64,000 nucleotides of DNA from Byssovorax sp. (GTDB lineage: Bacteria > Myxococcota_A > Polyangia > Polyangiales > Polyangiaceae): positions 1 to 64,000 of the forward strand of contig JANYGI010000113.1 in assembly GCA_025362495.1 (NCBI GenBank). Reading direction: 5' to 3'. A model generated the notes under the pieces. It saw only the letters and a program-made list of their open reading frames with translations. It did not search any database and was not told where the DNA came from. The translations under genes and the position numbers were made by a program. Numbering within the stretch: position 1 is the first letter of the stretch; every line of letters starts with the position of its first letter. Positions 1-9,900 of the stretch are shown piece after piece.

Positions 1-953
1 GCGTCGCCGGCGAGGCTGAGGAACACCGACTCGAGCTCGCGCTCGCCGCGCCCGACCTGGAGAATGCCGATCCCGGCCTCGACCAGCGCCTTGCACAGCG
101 CCTCGCGCACGTCGTGATCGGCGTCGACCCGCAGCGTGACGACGCGCTCGCCCCGCTCGGCCGCGGGGAGATGCTTGATCGCCGCCACGCCCTTCAGGCC
201 CTCGGCGATCTCGCGCACGCGCGCCTCGATCGTCTCGGTATTTGCCGCGGATCCGCGCACCGTGATCTCGAGGCGCACGCCGCTCTGCAGCCGCGCGATC
301 AGCTCGGCCTCGGTCCCGGCGGCGGCGATCTCGCCGCCCTTGATCACCAGGATGCGGTCACACGTCTCGCTGATCTCCGAGAGGATGTGGCTCGACAGCA
401 GGATGGTGTGCTTGCCCTTGAGCCCGCGGAGCAGCTCGCGCATCTCGACGATCTGCACGGGATCGAGCCCGGTTATCGGCTCGTCGAGCACCAGCAGCCG
501 CGGCTTGTGCACGATGGCCTGGGCGATCCCCACCCGCTGCTTGAAGCCGTGCGACAGGGACGCGATCGGATCATCGGCGACGTCGGTGAGCTGGGTCTGC
601 GCCAGCGCCTCGGGCACTTGCTTCTCGGCCTGCGCGCGCGAGAGGCCGCGGAGCTGCGCCGCGAAGAGCAGATACCCGCGCACCGTCATCTCCGGGTAGA
701 GCGGCGGCGTGTCCGGCAGGTAGCCGATGCGCGCGCGCACCTCGTGCGGATGCTCGACGACGTCGAGCCCGTCGATGGTCACCGTGCCCGACGAGGGCAG
801 CAGATCGCACGCGAGGATGCGCAGCGTCGTCGTCTTGCCCGCGCCGTTGAGGCCGAGCAGCCCGACGATCTCCCCGTCGGCGATGGAGCAGGAGAGCGGA
901 CCGACGGCCTTGCGGTCGCCATAGAATTTGTAGAGCTCGTTGATCTCGATCAC
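1..953 (-). CDS. ABC transporter ATP-binding protein, 3' end outside window
   Basis: This is the nucleotide-binding subunit of an ABC exporter; it hydrolyses ATP at the inner membrane to drive a separate permease that is not in the window. Reading from a GTG start gives MIEINELYKFYG, Walker A GLNGAGKTT near residue 34, the signature LSHGFKQRVGIAQA, Walker B LLVLDEP and the SSH switch motif. A C-terminal domain after about residue 215 follows. The layout resembles the GldA/CcmA-like group of single-domain ATPases. The gene runs off the left edge, so its end and its likely permease partner are not visible. No strong ribosome binding site precedes the GTG, so the start is moderately certain. The substrate is unknown. 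Confidence 0.9.
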   Translation of the reverse strand, partial: MIEINELYKFYGDRKAVGPLSCSIADGEIVGLLGLNGAGKTTTLRILACDLLPSSGTVTIDGLDVVEHPHEVRARIGYLPDTPPLYPEMTVRGYLLFAAQLRGLSRAQAEKQVPEALAQTQLTDVADDPIASLSHGFKQRVGIAQAIVHKPRLLVLDEPITGLDPVQIVEMRELLRGLKGKHTILLSSHILSEISETCDRILVIKGGEIAAAGTEAELIARLQSGVRLEITVRGSAANTETIEARVREIAEGLKGVAAIKHLPAAERGERVVTLRVDADHDVREALCKALVEAGIGILQVGRGERELESVFLSLAGD

Positions 954-1088
954 GGTGGGCCCAGGTTTCGAGGAAGAGCAGCGCCTGCGGTGGAGGCAGG
1001 CGGGCGCCTTATACCAGGAACCCGGTGGATTCATTCCCCGTCGAAGGGCGATTTGCCAAATTCTACCGAGCGGATTCGACCGCGGCGG

Positions 1089-1988
1089 ATGACGTACATC
1101 CCCGACGCATCTCACGGCGACCGACTCGACAACGAACCAGAGCATCGCGCAACGCAGACGCGCTCCAGCGCTCCCGCCGCGAGGCCACCGGTCTCGAGAA
1201 TCGTTGCCCGGATCTTCGAGAAGCTCCTCACCGATCTGGAGGCCTTGCGGCCAGTCCAGACCAAGATCGATCGCGAGGTGGCGACCCAGGAAGCGCGCGT
1301 GTGGTCTGGTGACGACGTGCTCAACGTGCACCTCGACGAGACGAAGAAAGAGGACCTCGTCGAGATCGGCACCGACTAGAGCGCTCCGCCGTACAAGCAG
1401 CTCTTCGGCAGCCAGGCGCCGAGCGAGCTGCGACGTTTTTTGATGGGTGAGCAGCTCTCGGCCATGCGCACCTGGCCGGCGATCCTCGCGCAGACATCGA
1501 ACCCGAAGCTCCAGAAGATCGGGGCGCGGATCACGCAGGCGGTGCAGCAGGCGGATCAGATCCTGGCCGCGCTCGCGGCGGTGAAGGCGGCGCAGAGCAC
1601 GTTCGCGCTGGGGACGCGCGCGGCGTTCGCGCAGGCGTGCAACGCGGCGCGCGGGGCGGCGTTCGGGAAGCTGCTGGAGATCGCCAAGGATCCGGCGAGC
1701 GGGCCCTTGCCCGACGATTTCGTCGATCGCTTCTTCCGGCGCGACACGAGCGCGCGGGCGCCTCGGCTGGAGGATCTGGACCGGACGATCGCGCGGCTCT
1801 CGGATCGCGTCGCCAAGGTGACCGCGCAGCGCGACGAGCTCGCGGGGCGGCAAGCGAGGGCGCTGCGGTCGCGGCAGGAGGCGGAGCTGGCGACGAAGCA
1901 GGCGCGGCTCGCGGCGAAGAAGAAGGAAGCCGACGACGCGGCGGCGGAGGTCGCCGCGCTGGAAGCGGCGATGGGAAAGGCGAAGTAG
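1089..1988 (+). pseudogene. Helical/coiled-coil protein gene interrupted by an in-frame TAG
   Basis: One reading frame is open from an ATG at 1089 to the stop at 1988 except for a single TAG at 1377-1379. Both sides look like one protein: VHLDETKKEDLVEIGTD, the TAG, then SAPPYKQLFGSQAPSELRRF. The last ~70 residues are an Ala/Lys/Glu-rich coiled coil (RQEAELATKQARLAAKKKEA). A downstream start (TTG 1440 or ATG 1443) could give a ~180-residue protein with most of the helical region, so residual function is possible. I do not recognise the family. The true N-terminus is uncertain. A sequencing error at the TAG is the main alternative to real decay. Confidence 0.55.
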
Positions 1989-2016
1989 GGGGCGCGGAGC
2001 GGAGCCGGGCGGCGCG

Positions 2017-2409
2017 ATGAGGGGGTCGCTCGGCAACGTTCCGTGGACGCGGTTCTGGATCCCGCGGGATACGGCGCCTGCGCTTGGCGACGGTGGCTAC
2101 CTCGTCGATCCCGAGAGCGACCACGGCAAGGCAGCCAACGCGCATGCGAGGACGCTGGAGCAGCTCGACGAGACGCCATGCGTGGCGTTGCGCGGGGAGC
2201 CGGGGATCGGGAAGTCGTAGGTGATCGACGCGTACCGCGAGAGCGCGCGCGTCGGTGCCGGCGAAGTCGTCGATCTCGACTTTCGCGTGGACCACGAGCT
2301 GAAAGAGAAGCTCTTCGCGACGCGCGCGTTCACGCGATGGAGCGATGGCGCGTCACCTCTGATGCTCCTCATCGACAGCCTCGACGGGCACCCGCTGGGC
2401 GGCGATTGA
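2017..2409 (+). pseudogene. Truncated P-loop NTPase (NACHT/STAND-like) cut by TAG after Walker A
   Basis: The N-terminal part of a STAND or NACHT-like ATPase remains. The frame reads LEQLDETPCVALRGEPGIGKS, in which GEPGIGKS is a Walker A motif, then a TAG at 2218-2220. It continues in frame with VIDAYRESARV, a hydrophobic strand LMLLIDSLDG resembling Walker B, and a TGA at 2407. Intact relatives are far longer, with sensor and repeat domains that are absent here. The nucleotide site cannot form from either piece alone, so this is a remnant. It lies just after another TAG-interrupted gene. Such ATPases are often defence or signalling proteins, but no effector domain is visible, so the role is not assigned. 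Confidence 0.6.
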
Positions 2410-2573
2410 CCTCGATCTCATCTTCGTGAAGTCCTCGACGAGCTGCGCTCCATCTCCGCCGCGCGCTGAGCGGCCGGCGGCGGCAGCGCGCGCGGTGGAT
2501 CCGGGGCTGGCGGCCGATCTCGCGATCCTGCGCGCACGATCAACACACCTGGAGCCCCGCGGCCGGACCGGCG

Positions 2574-2783
2574 ATGGAGGCCGCAGCGAGGGTGTTCGCC
2601 GCCATCCACTTCGAGGGCATGACGACCGCCGAGGTCCTGCGGCTCATCGGTCCTCCGATGTCCAGAGATCCGGGTGATGCCGTGTGGCACTACTGCTATC
2701 ACAACGGCGAAATGGGCGTCGTGCGCTGGTTCCACATCGCCGATGGGCGCGTCACCAGCGTGCAGACCGTGATGACGCAGTAG
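2574..2783 (+). CDS. Small BamE/SmpA-like protein, possibly a fragment
   Basis: This 69-residue product contains FEGMTTAEVLRLIGPP, close to the GMTxxEVxxxLGxP signature of BamE/SmpA/OmlA folds, followed by strands AVWHYCYHN and VVRWFHIADGRVTSV. In full-length relatives this fold is a small lipoprotein or a secreted domain that helps assemble outer-membrane proteins. No signal peptide or lipobox is visible before it, so this may be the surviving domain of a larger gene or a cytoplasmic use of the fold. It sits in a decaying stretch after a broken NTPase gene. The start at ATG 2574 is the only good one in frame. Confidence 0.55.
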   Translation: MEAAARVFAAIHFEGMTTAEVLRLIGPPMSRDPGDAVWHYCYHNGEMGVVRWFHIADGRVTSVQTVMTQ

Positions 2784-2888
2784 CGGTGTCGTACCCGCGG
2801 CCGCGCCGCGCGGAGAAGCGGTGAGTCGACGACGAGAACTCGTGGCCGCACAGTCCCCTTCGACCCGGATCTGGAGCGCCTCGCGCCG

Positions 2889-3866
2889 CTACCGGGCGAC
2901 GGATGCGCGCCGCGGCGAGGCGCTGCGGCGGCTGACCTTCGCGCGAGCCGGCGGCTTCGCCCGAGGCTTGCGCAGCGCAGCCGCCACATCCTCCGCTGAA
3001 CGCGTACCCACGATCTCGAGCAGACGCTGAAGCGCCGCTTGATCACTGACGCGCTGAACCGCGGCCGTCAGAGCGGCCGGCGGCGCCCCGAATCGGGCTT
3101 TGTAGACCACGAGCACGGCCTTCGAGAGCCCCTCGCCCTGGCCTTCCCCGCGGCCTTCCTCGCGGCCTTCCTCGCGGCCCTTCTGGTGCAGATCCTCGAG
3201 GTACTTGTCGATTTCCTTCGTGGTCATCAGAAACTCCCGATCGATCGTGGTCTGCTTCGCCGGGTCGGCGGGGATCTCGAGCCGCAACCGTACCAGAATC
3301 GGCAGCGCCAGGCGACGCTCGGGCGCATCGGACGGAAGGGCCCGCACCTCCGCGATCGCTCGCGAGAGTGTCTGACCCGCGCCCATCAGTCGAACGAGCA
3401 GCGTGGCGCGCGTCTTCGGCAGCTCGCTGATGACCACGAGCAGCGTCCGCGTCAGCGTGGGTCCGTCGTAGATCCCGGGGCTCCGACGCGAGCGGCGAAA
3501 GCGGAACCCGAGCAGCGCGGCCGACGGGCGGCCCGAGCAGAGGATCCATTGCATCGGTGCCTCGGGGCGAGGCGTGCGCCGCGCGAGCTCCCGGCAAAAG
3601 AGGCGATGCTTCGCGACGCAGTCGGCGACCAGCTCGCCCGACGGCGTGCGATGAAACGGCTCCAGCGTGCAGCTCGTCCGCGCGATACGACCCAGCAAGC
3701 CCAGGGGCGCGAGTGCTCTCTTCGGCGCGCGTCCAGCATGCGGGACGAACCACACGTCGATGCGCAGAGCATCCGGTGTGACCTCCGCTTCGGTCTCCAC
3801 GCGCCCCGCCGGCGAAAGCCCCTCGCGCGCCAATCGCTTGACGAATTGATCGAACCTGTTGTGCAC
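2889..3866 (-). CDS. Rpn/YhgA-like putative PD-(D/E)XK nuclease family protein
   Basis: A 325-residue protein beginning VHNRFDQFVKRLARE from a GTG preceded by GAGGA. An ATG at 3884 gives six more residues. The N-terminal half has the pattern of the Rpn/transposase-like nuclease group (TEAEVTPDALRIDVWFVP). The C-terminal half carries a charged Gly/Glu/Arg repeat (KGREEGREEGRGEGQGEG) and then helices KAVLVVYKARFG, as in many multicopy myxobacterial proteins annotated with Rpn or DUF4351-like domains. Family assignment rests on this layout; a complete catalytic motif was not confirmed. These genes usually occur in many copies per genome. The protein is probably cytoplasmic. Confidence 0.6.
   Translation of the reverse strand: MHNRFDQFVKRLAREGLSPAGRVETEAEVTPDALRIDVWFVPHAGRAPKRALAPLGLLGRIARTSCTLEPFHRTPSGELVADCVAKHRLFCRELARRTPRPEAPMQWILCSGRPSAALLGFRFRRSRRSPGIYDGPTLTRTLLVVISELPKTRATLLVRLMGAGQTLSRAIAEVRALPSDAPERRLALPILVRLRLEIPADPAKQTTIDREFLMTTKEIDKYLEDLHQKGREEGREEGRGEGQGEGLSKAVLVVYKARFGAPPAALTAAVQRVSDQAALQRLLEIVGTRSAEDVAAALRKPRAKPPARAKVSRRSASPRRASVAR
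3138..3185 (+). repeat. Four tandem 12-bp units inside the Rpn-like gene
   Basis: Two exact copies of GCGGCCTTCCTC (3150-3161 and 3162-3173) are flanked by a diverged copy on each side. They encode the REEG-type repeats of the gene on the opposite strand. The unit is a multiple of three, so copy-number change keeps the frame and only changes linker length. Confidence 0.75.
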
Positions 3867-4045
3867 GGACAGCCATCCTCGCATGAGCGAGAGCCACGTC
3901 AAGAAGGATAGGTGAGCGCGAGCCGGGTATTGATTGCGGCACCGCATTGGCTCGCTGCGAGCCGTGCGCCAGCAGGGATCGAGTCCTCGCGGCCGCCCGA
4001 AATTCGACACCCTGGAGGGCGCCTCGCTTGCGTGGACTCGGCATC

Positions 4046-4735
4046 ATGATCTCTCCGCGCGCTGGCCTCGCCGCTCTGGCTCTCACCTTGATCACCCGTG
4101 CTGCTCAGGCGCAAACGCTGCCTCCGGCTGCTCCGCCCGGCCCGCCGGCGCCTCCTCCGGCCGCCGCCCAGGCGCCGCTCGGCTATGCACCGCCGCCTGC
4201 CGGCTACGCGCCTCCGCCCGATGGTTACGCACTGCCCCCGGGCTACGCCTACGCGCCGCCGCCGGGCTACGCGTATGCGCCGCCGCCGGGCTACCAGTAT
4301 CGGCCGCTCGTGAACGGGCCCGAGACGTTGCCTTACCAGGATGGCTATCCCATCCCGGACGGCTACCGCCCCGGGACGCGCCGCCGAACGGGGTTGATCA
4401 TCGCCGGCGCCGCCACGTTTGGCGCCGTCTACGCGCTCAACGTCCTCGGCGCGTCCGCCGGCGGCGACAACGGGGCGCTCTTCGTACCGGTGGTCGGCCC
4501 GTTCATCGAGCTCGGCCACCTCAACGCATCTCCGCTCACCCCTCTCGCGGGCATCTTTCTGGTCCTCGACGGCCTCGCGCAGACCGCCGGAGTCGCGATG
4601 TTGATCGGCGGCATCGCGAGCACGAAGCCGGTGCTGGTGCGGCAGGACGTGGCGAAGACGACCGTGCGGATCACCCCGCTGACGATGGGATACGCCGGCA
4701 CGGCCCCGGGGATCGGCCTCGTCGGCACGATGTGA
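4046..4735 (+). CDS. Secreted Pro/Tyr/Gly-rich membrane protein of unknown function
   Basis: The 229-residue product starts MISPRAGLAALALTLI, a signal peptide with likely cleavage after AQA near residue 22. A region rich in APPPGYA-type repeats follows (about residues 25-90), then a basic stop-transfer RRRTG and hydrophobic segments (GLIIAGAATFGAVYAL, GALFVPVVGPFIELG, FLVLDGLAQTAGVAMLIGG). Pro/Tyr-rich periplasmic or surface domains linked to such membrane segments are common in Sorangium-type myxobacteria and have no defined role. An ATG further upstream would place the signal peptide internally, so 4046 is preferred. The gene converges on the FAD oxidoreductase with a 28-bp gap. Confidence 0.75.
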   Translation: MISPRAGLAALALTLITRAAQAQTLPPAAPPGPPAPPPAAAQAPLGYAPPPAGYAPPPDGYALPPGYAYAPPPGYAYAPPPGYQYRPLVNGPETLPYQDGYPIPDGYRPGTRRRTGLIIAGAATFGAVYALNVLGASAGGDNGALFVPVVGPFIELGHLNASPLTPLAGIFLVLDGLAQTAGVAMLIGGIASTKPVLVRQDVAKTTVRITPLTMGYAGTAPGIGLVGTM

Positions 4736-4763
4736 GCGGCGCGATCCCCGGTCGCCAACGGGC

Positions 4764-6200
4764 CTAGATCAGCGGCACGTCCTGATACTCTGCCAGCGGG
4801 AGCTTCTCGGCGGCGAGTACGTGATTGGCCGCCTCGAAGCCGGAGTTGGCCGCGGCCTCCATGCCAATCGTGCCCTTCGACGTCCAGTCGCCCGCCAGGA
4901 ACACGCCCTTGCCGACGTCGCGGTCCTCGGGCTTCTTGGAGAACTGCCCCTTGGACCACTTCGTGTAAAGGTGCTTCCCCTCGCGGTGCAGCTCGGCCTT
5001 CTCCACCGTCATGCCCACCACCTCGGGGAACAGGCGATCGAGATCTCTCTTGATCTCCGCCACGAGAGCGTCCTTGTCGGCGTCGACGCCTCCGGCGAGC
5101 ATGTCGGCGTGGCCGACCTCGCAGCGGATCACGGTCTTGTCGCCGGCGAAATCCGGCCAAAACTGCGAGAGATCCGTCACCACGCTGAAGCTCCAGTGCT
5201 CGCGGCTGCACCCGAGCTCGCGATCGTCGGCCGACTGCTTCACCTTGCCCGACAGACGAAGCACCACCGTGATGACGGGGCTGACGGGCTGAAGCTCGGT
5301 CCAGGGCGCCGTCACCCAGGGCACCAGGGTCTTTGCCACCCACGGTGACGAGGCCAGGATCACGTGATCGGCCTCGATCGACTCGGCCCCTTCCGGCGTC
5401 GTGAAATCGATCCGCGTCCGCTTCGCGGGGACCTCGCGATCGATCGATTTCACCAGGGCATTCAGGGTGATCTGCACGCCGAGCCTCTCCAGCTTCCGCG
5501 TCATCGGGCGGGCGAAGAGCTCCGACAGATCGCCCGCGGGGAGCTGGTAGGCGAGGCCGTCAGGCTGGTTGATCAGCAAACGATGCTTGCCGGCAAACAG
5601 CGCTCCCGACTGCTCCTGGACGAAGAGGTTGGTGAGGCCGAGCGAGGCCGCGTTCCAGGTCATCGCGCCGACGTCCGAGTAGCCGAGTCCAGTGCCCAGC
5701 TCGAAGCTCGATTGCTTGTCGAGCTCCTTGTACTCGCTGAACGGCGTCTCCATCAGCTTGAAGGCCGCCCAGGCGAGCCGGATCCGCTCCCAGTACGTGA
5801 GCCAGGGGATCTGCAGCATCGAGGGCAGCGTCGCGAGCACCACCGGCAGGTTCGGCGACTGCTTCAGCGTGACGCGGCGCCCGTAGGGATCGCAGATCGT
5901 CCAGCCGGGGACGCGCGAGAGGCCCGGCATCTTGCTCGTCGGGTTGGCGTCGTCGTCGGCGCGCAGCTCGTCGATCATCCCGAGGATCGTGCGGTAGTAA
6001 TTGAAGAAGACGTGGCTCCCGTGCTCGACGATGAAGCCGTTGACGTTGAACGCGCGCGCCTGTCCGCCGGTCTCGCTCTCGGCTTCGAGCACCCGGACGC
6101 GAAACCTACCTCCGTGCTCCCGGCCCCGCTTCACGAGCTGGTACGCCGCGGTGAGCCCCGAGATACCACCGCCGATGATGACCACGTCCTTCGGTTTCAT
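4764..6200 (-). CDS. FAD-dependent amine oxidase/phytoene desaturase-like oxidoreductase
   Basis: The 478-residue protein opens with a dinucleotide-binding fold, MKPKDVVIIGGGISGLTAAY, followed by the acidic strand end VRVLEAESETGGQA that binds the FAD ribose. A C-terminal FAD segment GVFLAGDWTSKGTIGMEAA is also present. This is the layout of the amine oxidase/carotenoid desaturase/hydroxysqualene oxidase family. Length and motifs fit a desaturase-like enzyme acting on isoprenoids, but no carotenoid, squalene or sterol gene lies beside it, so the substrate is open. It starts at an ATG only 17 bp from the divergent gene at 6218, so any promoters must overlap coding sequence. It ends with TAG. 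Confidence 0.85.
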   Translation of the reverse strand: MKPKDVVIIGGGISGLTAAYQLVKRGREHGGRFRVRVLEAESETGGQARAFNVNGFIVEHGSHVFFNYYRTILGMIDELRADDDANPTSKMPGLSRVPGWTICDPYGRRVTLKQSPNLPVVLATLPSMLQIPWLTYWERIRLAWAAFKLMETPFSEYKELDKQSSFELGTGLGYSDVGAMTWNAASLGLTNLFVQEQSGALFAGKHRLLINQPDGLAYQLPAGDLSELFARPMTRKLERLGVQITLNALVKSIDREVPAKRTRIDFTTPEGAESIEADHVILASSPWVAKTLVPWVTAPWTELQPVSPVITVVLRLSGKVKQSADDRELGCSREHWSFSVVTDLSQFWPDFAGDKTVIRCEVGHADMLAGGVDADKDALVAEIKRDLDRLFPEVVGMTVEKAELHREGKHLYTKWSKGQFSKKPEDRDVGKGVFLAGDWTSKGTIGMEAAANSGFEAANHVLAAEKLPLAEYQDVPLI

Positions 6201-6217
6201 TTTCGTGAGCGCCTCGC

Positions 6218-6790
6218 GTGTTGCTGGGCGCCTACCATGCCCCGGACGGCGCCCCGGGGTCCATCGGGTTCCACTCCGGGGGCGCCGGGCGGCTCGGGGA
6301 GGCTCAAGTCTCGGGTGAACCCACCGAGCTTCTCCAGGTGATCCCGGGAGCCGACCGCGTGGACGAAGCGACGCTGGCGAGCCTCGATGAAGCCTGCCGC
6401 GTTCGCCCGGCGGATCTCGCGCACCTCGCCGTGCTCCGCGAGACGCTCTCGGTCCTCAACGACGCCGGGGCCAGCGCCGGCCGGATCGCCGAGTGCATCG
6501 AGCGGTTCCCCGCGCTCAAGGCCCGCGTTCAGCGCCGCCACCATCGGGGTGATCCGCGCGGGCAGCGGCCCTCGCTCGCGGTGCACCTCGCGCGCCTCGG
6601 CAACCGCGAGTTCGAGCGCCTCCTGCTCGAGCTCCTCGAAGATCTGACGATGCTCCGCGGCGAGCTCGACGAGGCCGCAGAGCAGCGAGCCTCGATGGCG
6701 CCGGGGCCCGCGCCGTCGACGCCACCGGCGTCGCCCGCGCGGTCCACGCCGCCCGGGCCGCCCCCTTCGGTGACGCCCCGACCACGCTGA
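6218..6790 (+). CDS. Hypothetical protein with a helical core and Pro-rich tail
   Basis: I do not recognise this 190-residue product. The frame shows the strong third-position G/C bias of real genes here, and the opposite strand reads as low-complexity Arg-rich sequence. The middle is helical (ADLAHLAVLRETLSVLNDAG, FERLLLELLEDLTMLRGEL) and the tail is Pro/Ser/Thr-rich and disordered. No signal peptide, membrane segment or catalytic motif is visible. The GTG at 6218 has no clear ribosome binding site and abuts the divergent oxidoreductase gene, so the true start may be downstream. Confidence 0.55.
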   Translation: MLLGAYHAPDGAPGSIGFHSGGAGRLGEAQVSGEPTELLQVIPGADRVDEATLASLDEACRVRPADLAHLAVLRETLSVLNDAGASAGRIAECIERFPALKARVQRRHHRGDPRGQRPSLAVHLARLGNREFERLLLELLEDLTMLRGELDEAAEQRASMAPGPAPSTPPASPARSTPPGPPPSVTPRPR

Positions 6791-6916
6791 CGGTCCGGGG
6801 CGGAGCGCCCTCGCGATGTCCACACCGCGTGTCCCGGCGACCACAGGAATTTCGTAGCGATGCGCGCTTCGCCTGGCTTGCGGCCGCGGCATCCCTGTTG
6901 CTCAGTGCGCGCCTGA

Positions 6917-9900
6917 ATGGCGATCAAGAACCGGCTCCGCTTCCGCCTCGCACCGCTCGTCGTCACCGTGATCGCGACGAGCATGGCCTGCATCCAGGGC
7001 GCGCGGGCGCCCATCGTCGAGCCCAGAGGCACCCTGGCGCCCGACGGCCAGGAGGCCGGCCTCGCCGTCCCCGAGGGGCCGTTCGGCGTCGTCTTCGGCT
7101 CGCCAAAGGGCGCGACGATCGATCCGAGCGAGGTGACGCTGGTCTTCAATCGACCGATGCGCGCGCTCGACACCGCCGAGAACCAGGCGGCGCCGCCGGT
7201 GATCATCAAGCCGGCCATCGCCGGTCGCTGGAACTGGGTCGGCACCTCGGGCATCCAGTTCGTCCCCGAGGGGCGCGAGCTCCCCCGCGCCACCGAGTTC
7301 ACCGTCGAGGTCCCCGCCGGGACCAGGTCGCTCGACGGCTCGGCGATGCCGAAACCCTACGTTTTACGGTTCTCCACGGTCCGACCGAAGCTGCTGTCGA
7401 TCAGCCCGAGCGGCAACTACGGAGGTGACGCGATCGAGCCCGCCGCGGCGTTCACGCTCCGCTTCAACCAGCCCGTCGACGACGCCGAGGTCGCGCGCAC
7501 GCTGTCGATCGTGGTCGGTGATCCCCCGGTGCGCGTGGCCTTCGACGTGAAGCGCCCCGATCCGAAGAACGAGCAGCTCGTCCAGCTCGTGCCCCGCGCG
7601 AAGCTCCCGCTCGCGTCGCCCGTGCAGGTCTCCGCCGACGGATCTCTCCGCGGTCGCGAGGGCCCGCTCGCGGCGAACGAGCCCCGCAACGAGTCGTTCT
7701 CGACCTACGGGCCGCTCGCGTTCAAGCGGGTGATCTGCTCCGACGACACGCCCCACAAGCGCTGCGCGTCCGACGACGGCTTCACGATCGAGCTCACGAA
7801 CCCGGTCAAGATCAAGGAGATCAAGCGCGCGCTCAAGATCGAGCCGGCCATCGCGGTGCGCTGGCCGCGCTGGTTCGACGACGACGACGTGACCCAGACG
7901 ATCCAGGTGTGGGGCCGCTTCGTCCCGGGCCGCACCTACCACGCGAGGCTCGCCGCGGCGTCGATCAAGGACGTGCACGGGCAGCCGCTCGCGCGCGAGA
8001 TGAACGAGACGGTGGCCTTCGACGACTACTGGCCGACGGCCGACATCGGCGTGCGCGGATCGCTGTTCGACGCCGCCTCGCGCCGCCCGATCCCGGTGGC
8101 CTCGGTCAACGTCAAGACGCTCGAGCTCGTCACGGCGCCGCTCGACGAGAAGACGATCCTCGATCATCACGACGGCAAGCCGCTGCGCTTCCGGGACCTC
8201 GGCGCCCTGCCCGGCGCGAAGACCTCGACGCTTCACCCCGCCGCCGCGATCAACTCGCCGGCGACGCATCCCGTCGATCCCGCCGAGGTGCTCGGCGGCA
8301 AGGACCGGCGCGGCCCGATGATGATCGGGATCTCCTACAATTCACGCCCGGGGACGCCGGCGGCGCGCACCACCGAGTCGACGTCGGAGGTCGCGATCAC
8401 CGATCTGGCGATCAGCGCCAAGGTGTCGCCGCACGGGTCGCTGGTGTGGATCACGCGGCTCTCGACCGGCGCGCCGGTCGCGGGCGCCACGGTGAGCATC
8501 GCGCGGCCGGACGGGCCCCATCTCGTCGACGTGACCACCGACGCCGACGGCTTCGCGCCGATCCCCGAGAGCGCGTTCGTCCCGAGCGCGTCGGTCGAGA
8601 AGGCGGTGATCTTCGCGCGCCTCGGCGACGACTGGGCCTATCACCGCGTCAACCAGACGGTCGACGGCTACCGCTTCGGCGTCTACGCCGACCTCTCGCC
8701 CGAGCACCCGTTCGGGATGATCTTCTCGGATCGCGGGATCTATCGGCCCGGCGACACCGTCCGGCTCAAGGGCATCTTCCGCGACGAGGCCCGGAGCGGC
8801 ACCACCACGCCCGCCGGGCGCTCCGTCGATCTCGACGTCGAGAGCTCGGACGGCCAGCCGTTGACGAAGCTCACGATCCCGCTGAGCGCCTTCGGGACGC
8901 TCTCGGCCGACGTGAAGATCCCCGACTCGGGGCGCCTCGGGAGCTACCGCGTGCAGGCGCACGTGCAGGGCAGCGCGCGCGGCTACCCCGACGTCGGCGC
9001 CGACTTCGAGGTCGCCGAGTACCGCGCGGCCGAGTTCAAGGCCTCGGTGCAGAGCGATCACCCGTCGTACATCCGCGGCGACAGCGCGAGCTGGACGGCG
9101 CGCGGCGACTACCTCTTCGGCGCGCCGATGAGCGGCGCCGACGTCCACCTCGACGTGACGCGGAGCGAGACGTACTTCTCGCCGCCCGGCTTCGATGGCT
9201 TCACCACCGACGACGGCGCGTACCAGTCCGGCGTCCCCGAGGCGTCGCAGCGGCAGTACCAGGTGCAGACGGCCAGGGCGAAGCTCGATCCGAAGGGCGC
9301 CGCCACGCTCGCGGCTCCGCTGGCGATGCCCGGGCAGCGCGGCCCCGAGCTCGTGACGTGCGAGGCCGACATCACCGATCTGTCGCGCCAGATGATCTCG
9401 GCGAGCACCAGCGCGATCGTCCACCCGGGCGAGTTCTACGTGGCCCTCGACGGCGGCGCGGATCTCTTCCTCAAGCCCGGCGATCCCGCGAAGCCGCGCG
9501 TCCTCGCGGTCGATCCGAAGGGCGCCAAGATCCCGGGCGTCGCCGTGAAGATCGATCTCGTGCAGCGCAAGTGGACGGTGGCGAAGCAGGCCGTCGGCGG
9601 CGGCTTCCGCACCCAGAGCAGCCTCGTCGACAGCGTGCTCGCGAGCTGCACCGTCACCACGGGCAGCGATCCGGCGAGCTGCTCGCTGCTACCCCCGAGC
9701 GCGGGCTACTACCTCCTCCACGCCACGGCGATCGATCGCCGCAAGAACCCGCTCGGATCGTCGGTCGGCATCTACGTGACCGGCGACGTCGGCGAGACGA
9801 GCTGGGGCGACAACGACAAGCAGGCCGTGGATCTCGTCGCCGATCGCAAGAGCTACGAGATCGGCCAGACGGCGCACATCCTGGTGAAATCGCCCTTCAA

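Noticed and set aside
6197-6892. Minus-strand gene opposite the 6218-6790 gene
   Set aside because: It reads as Arg/Gly-rich low complexity and would overlap the start of the oxidoreductase gene; the plus strand has the coding bias.
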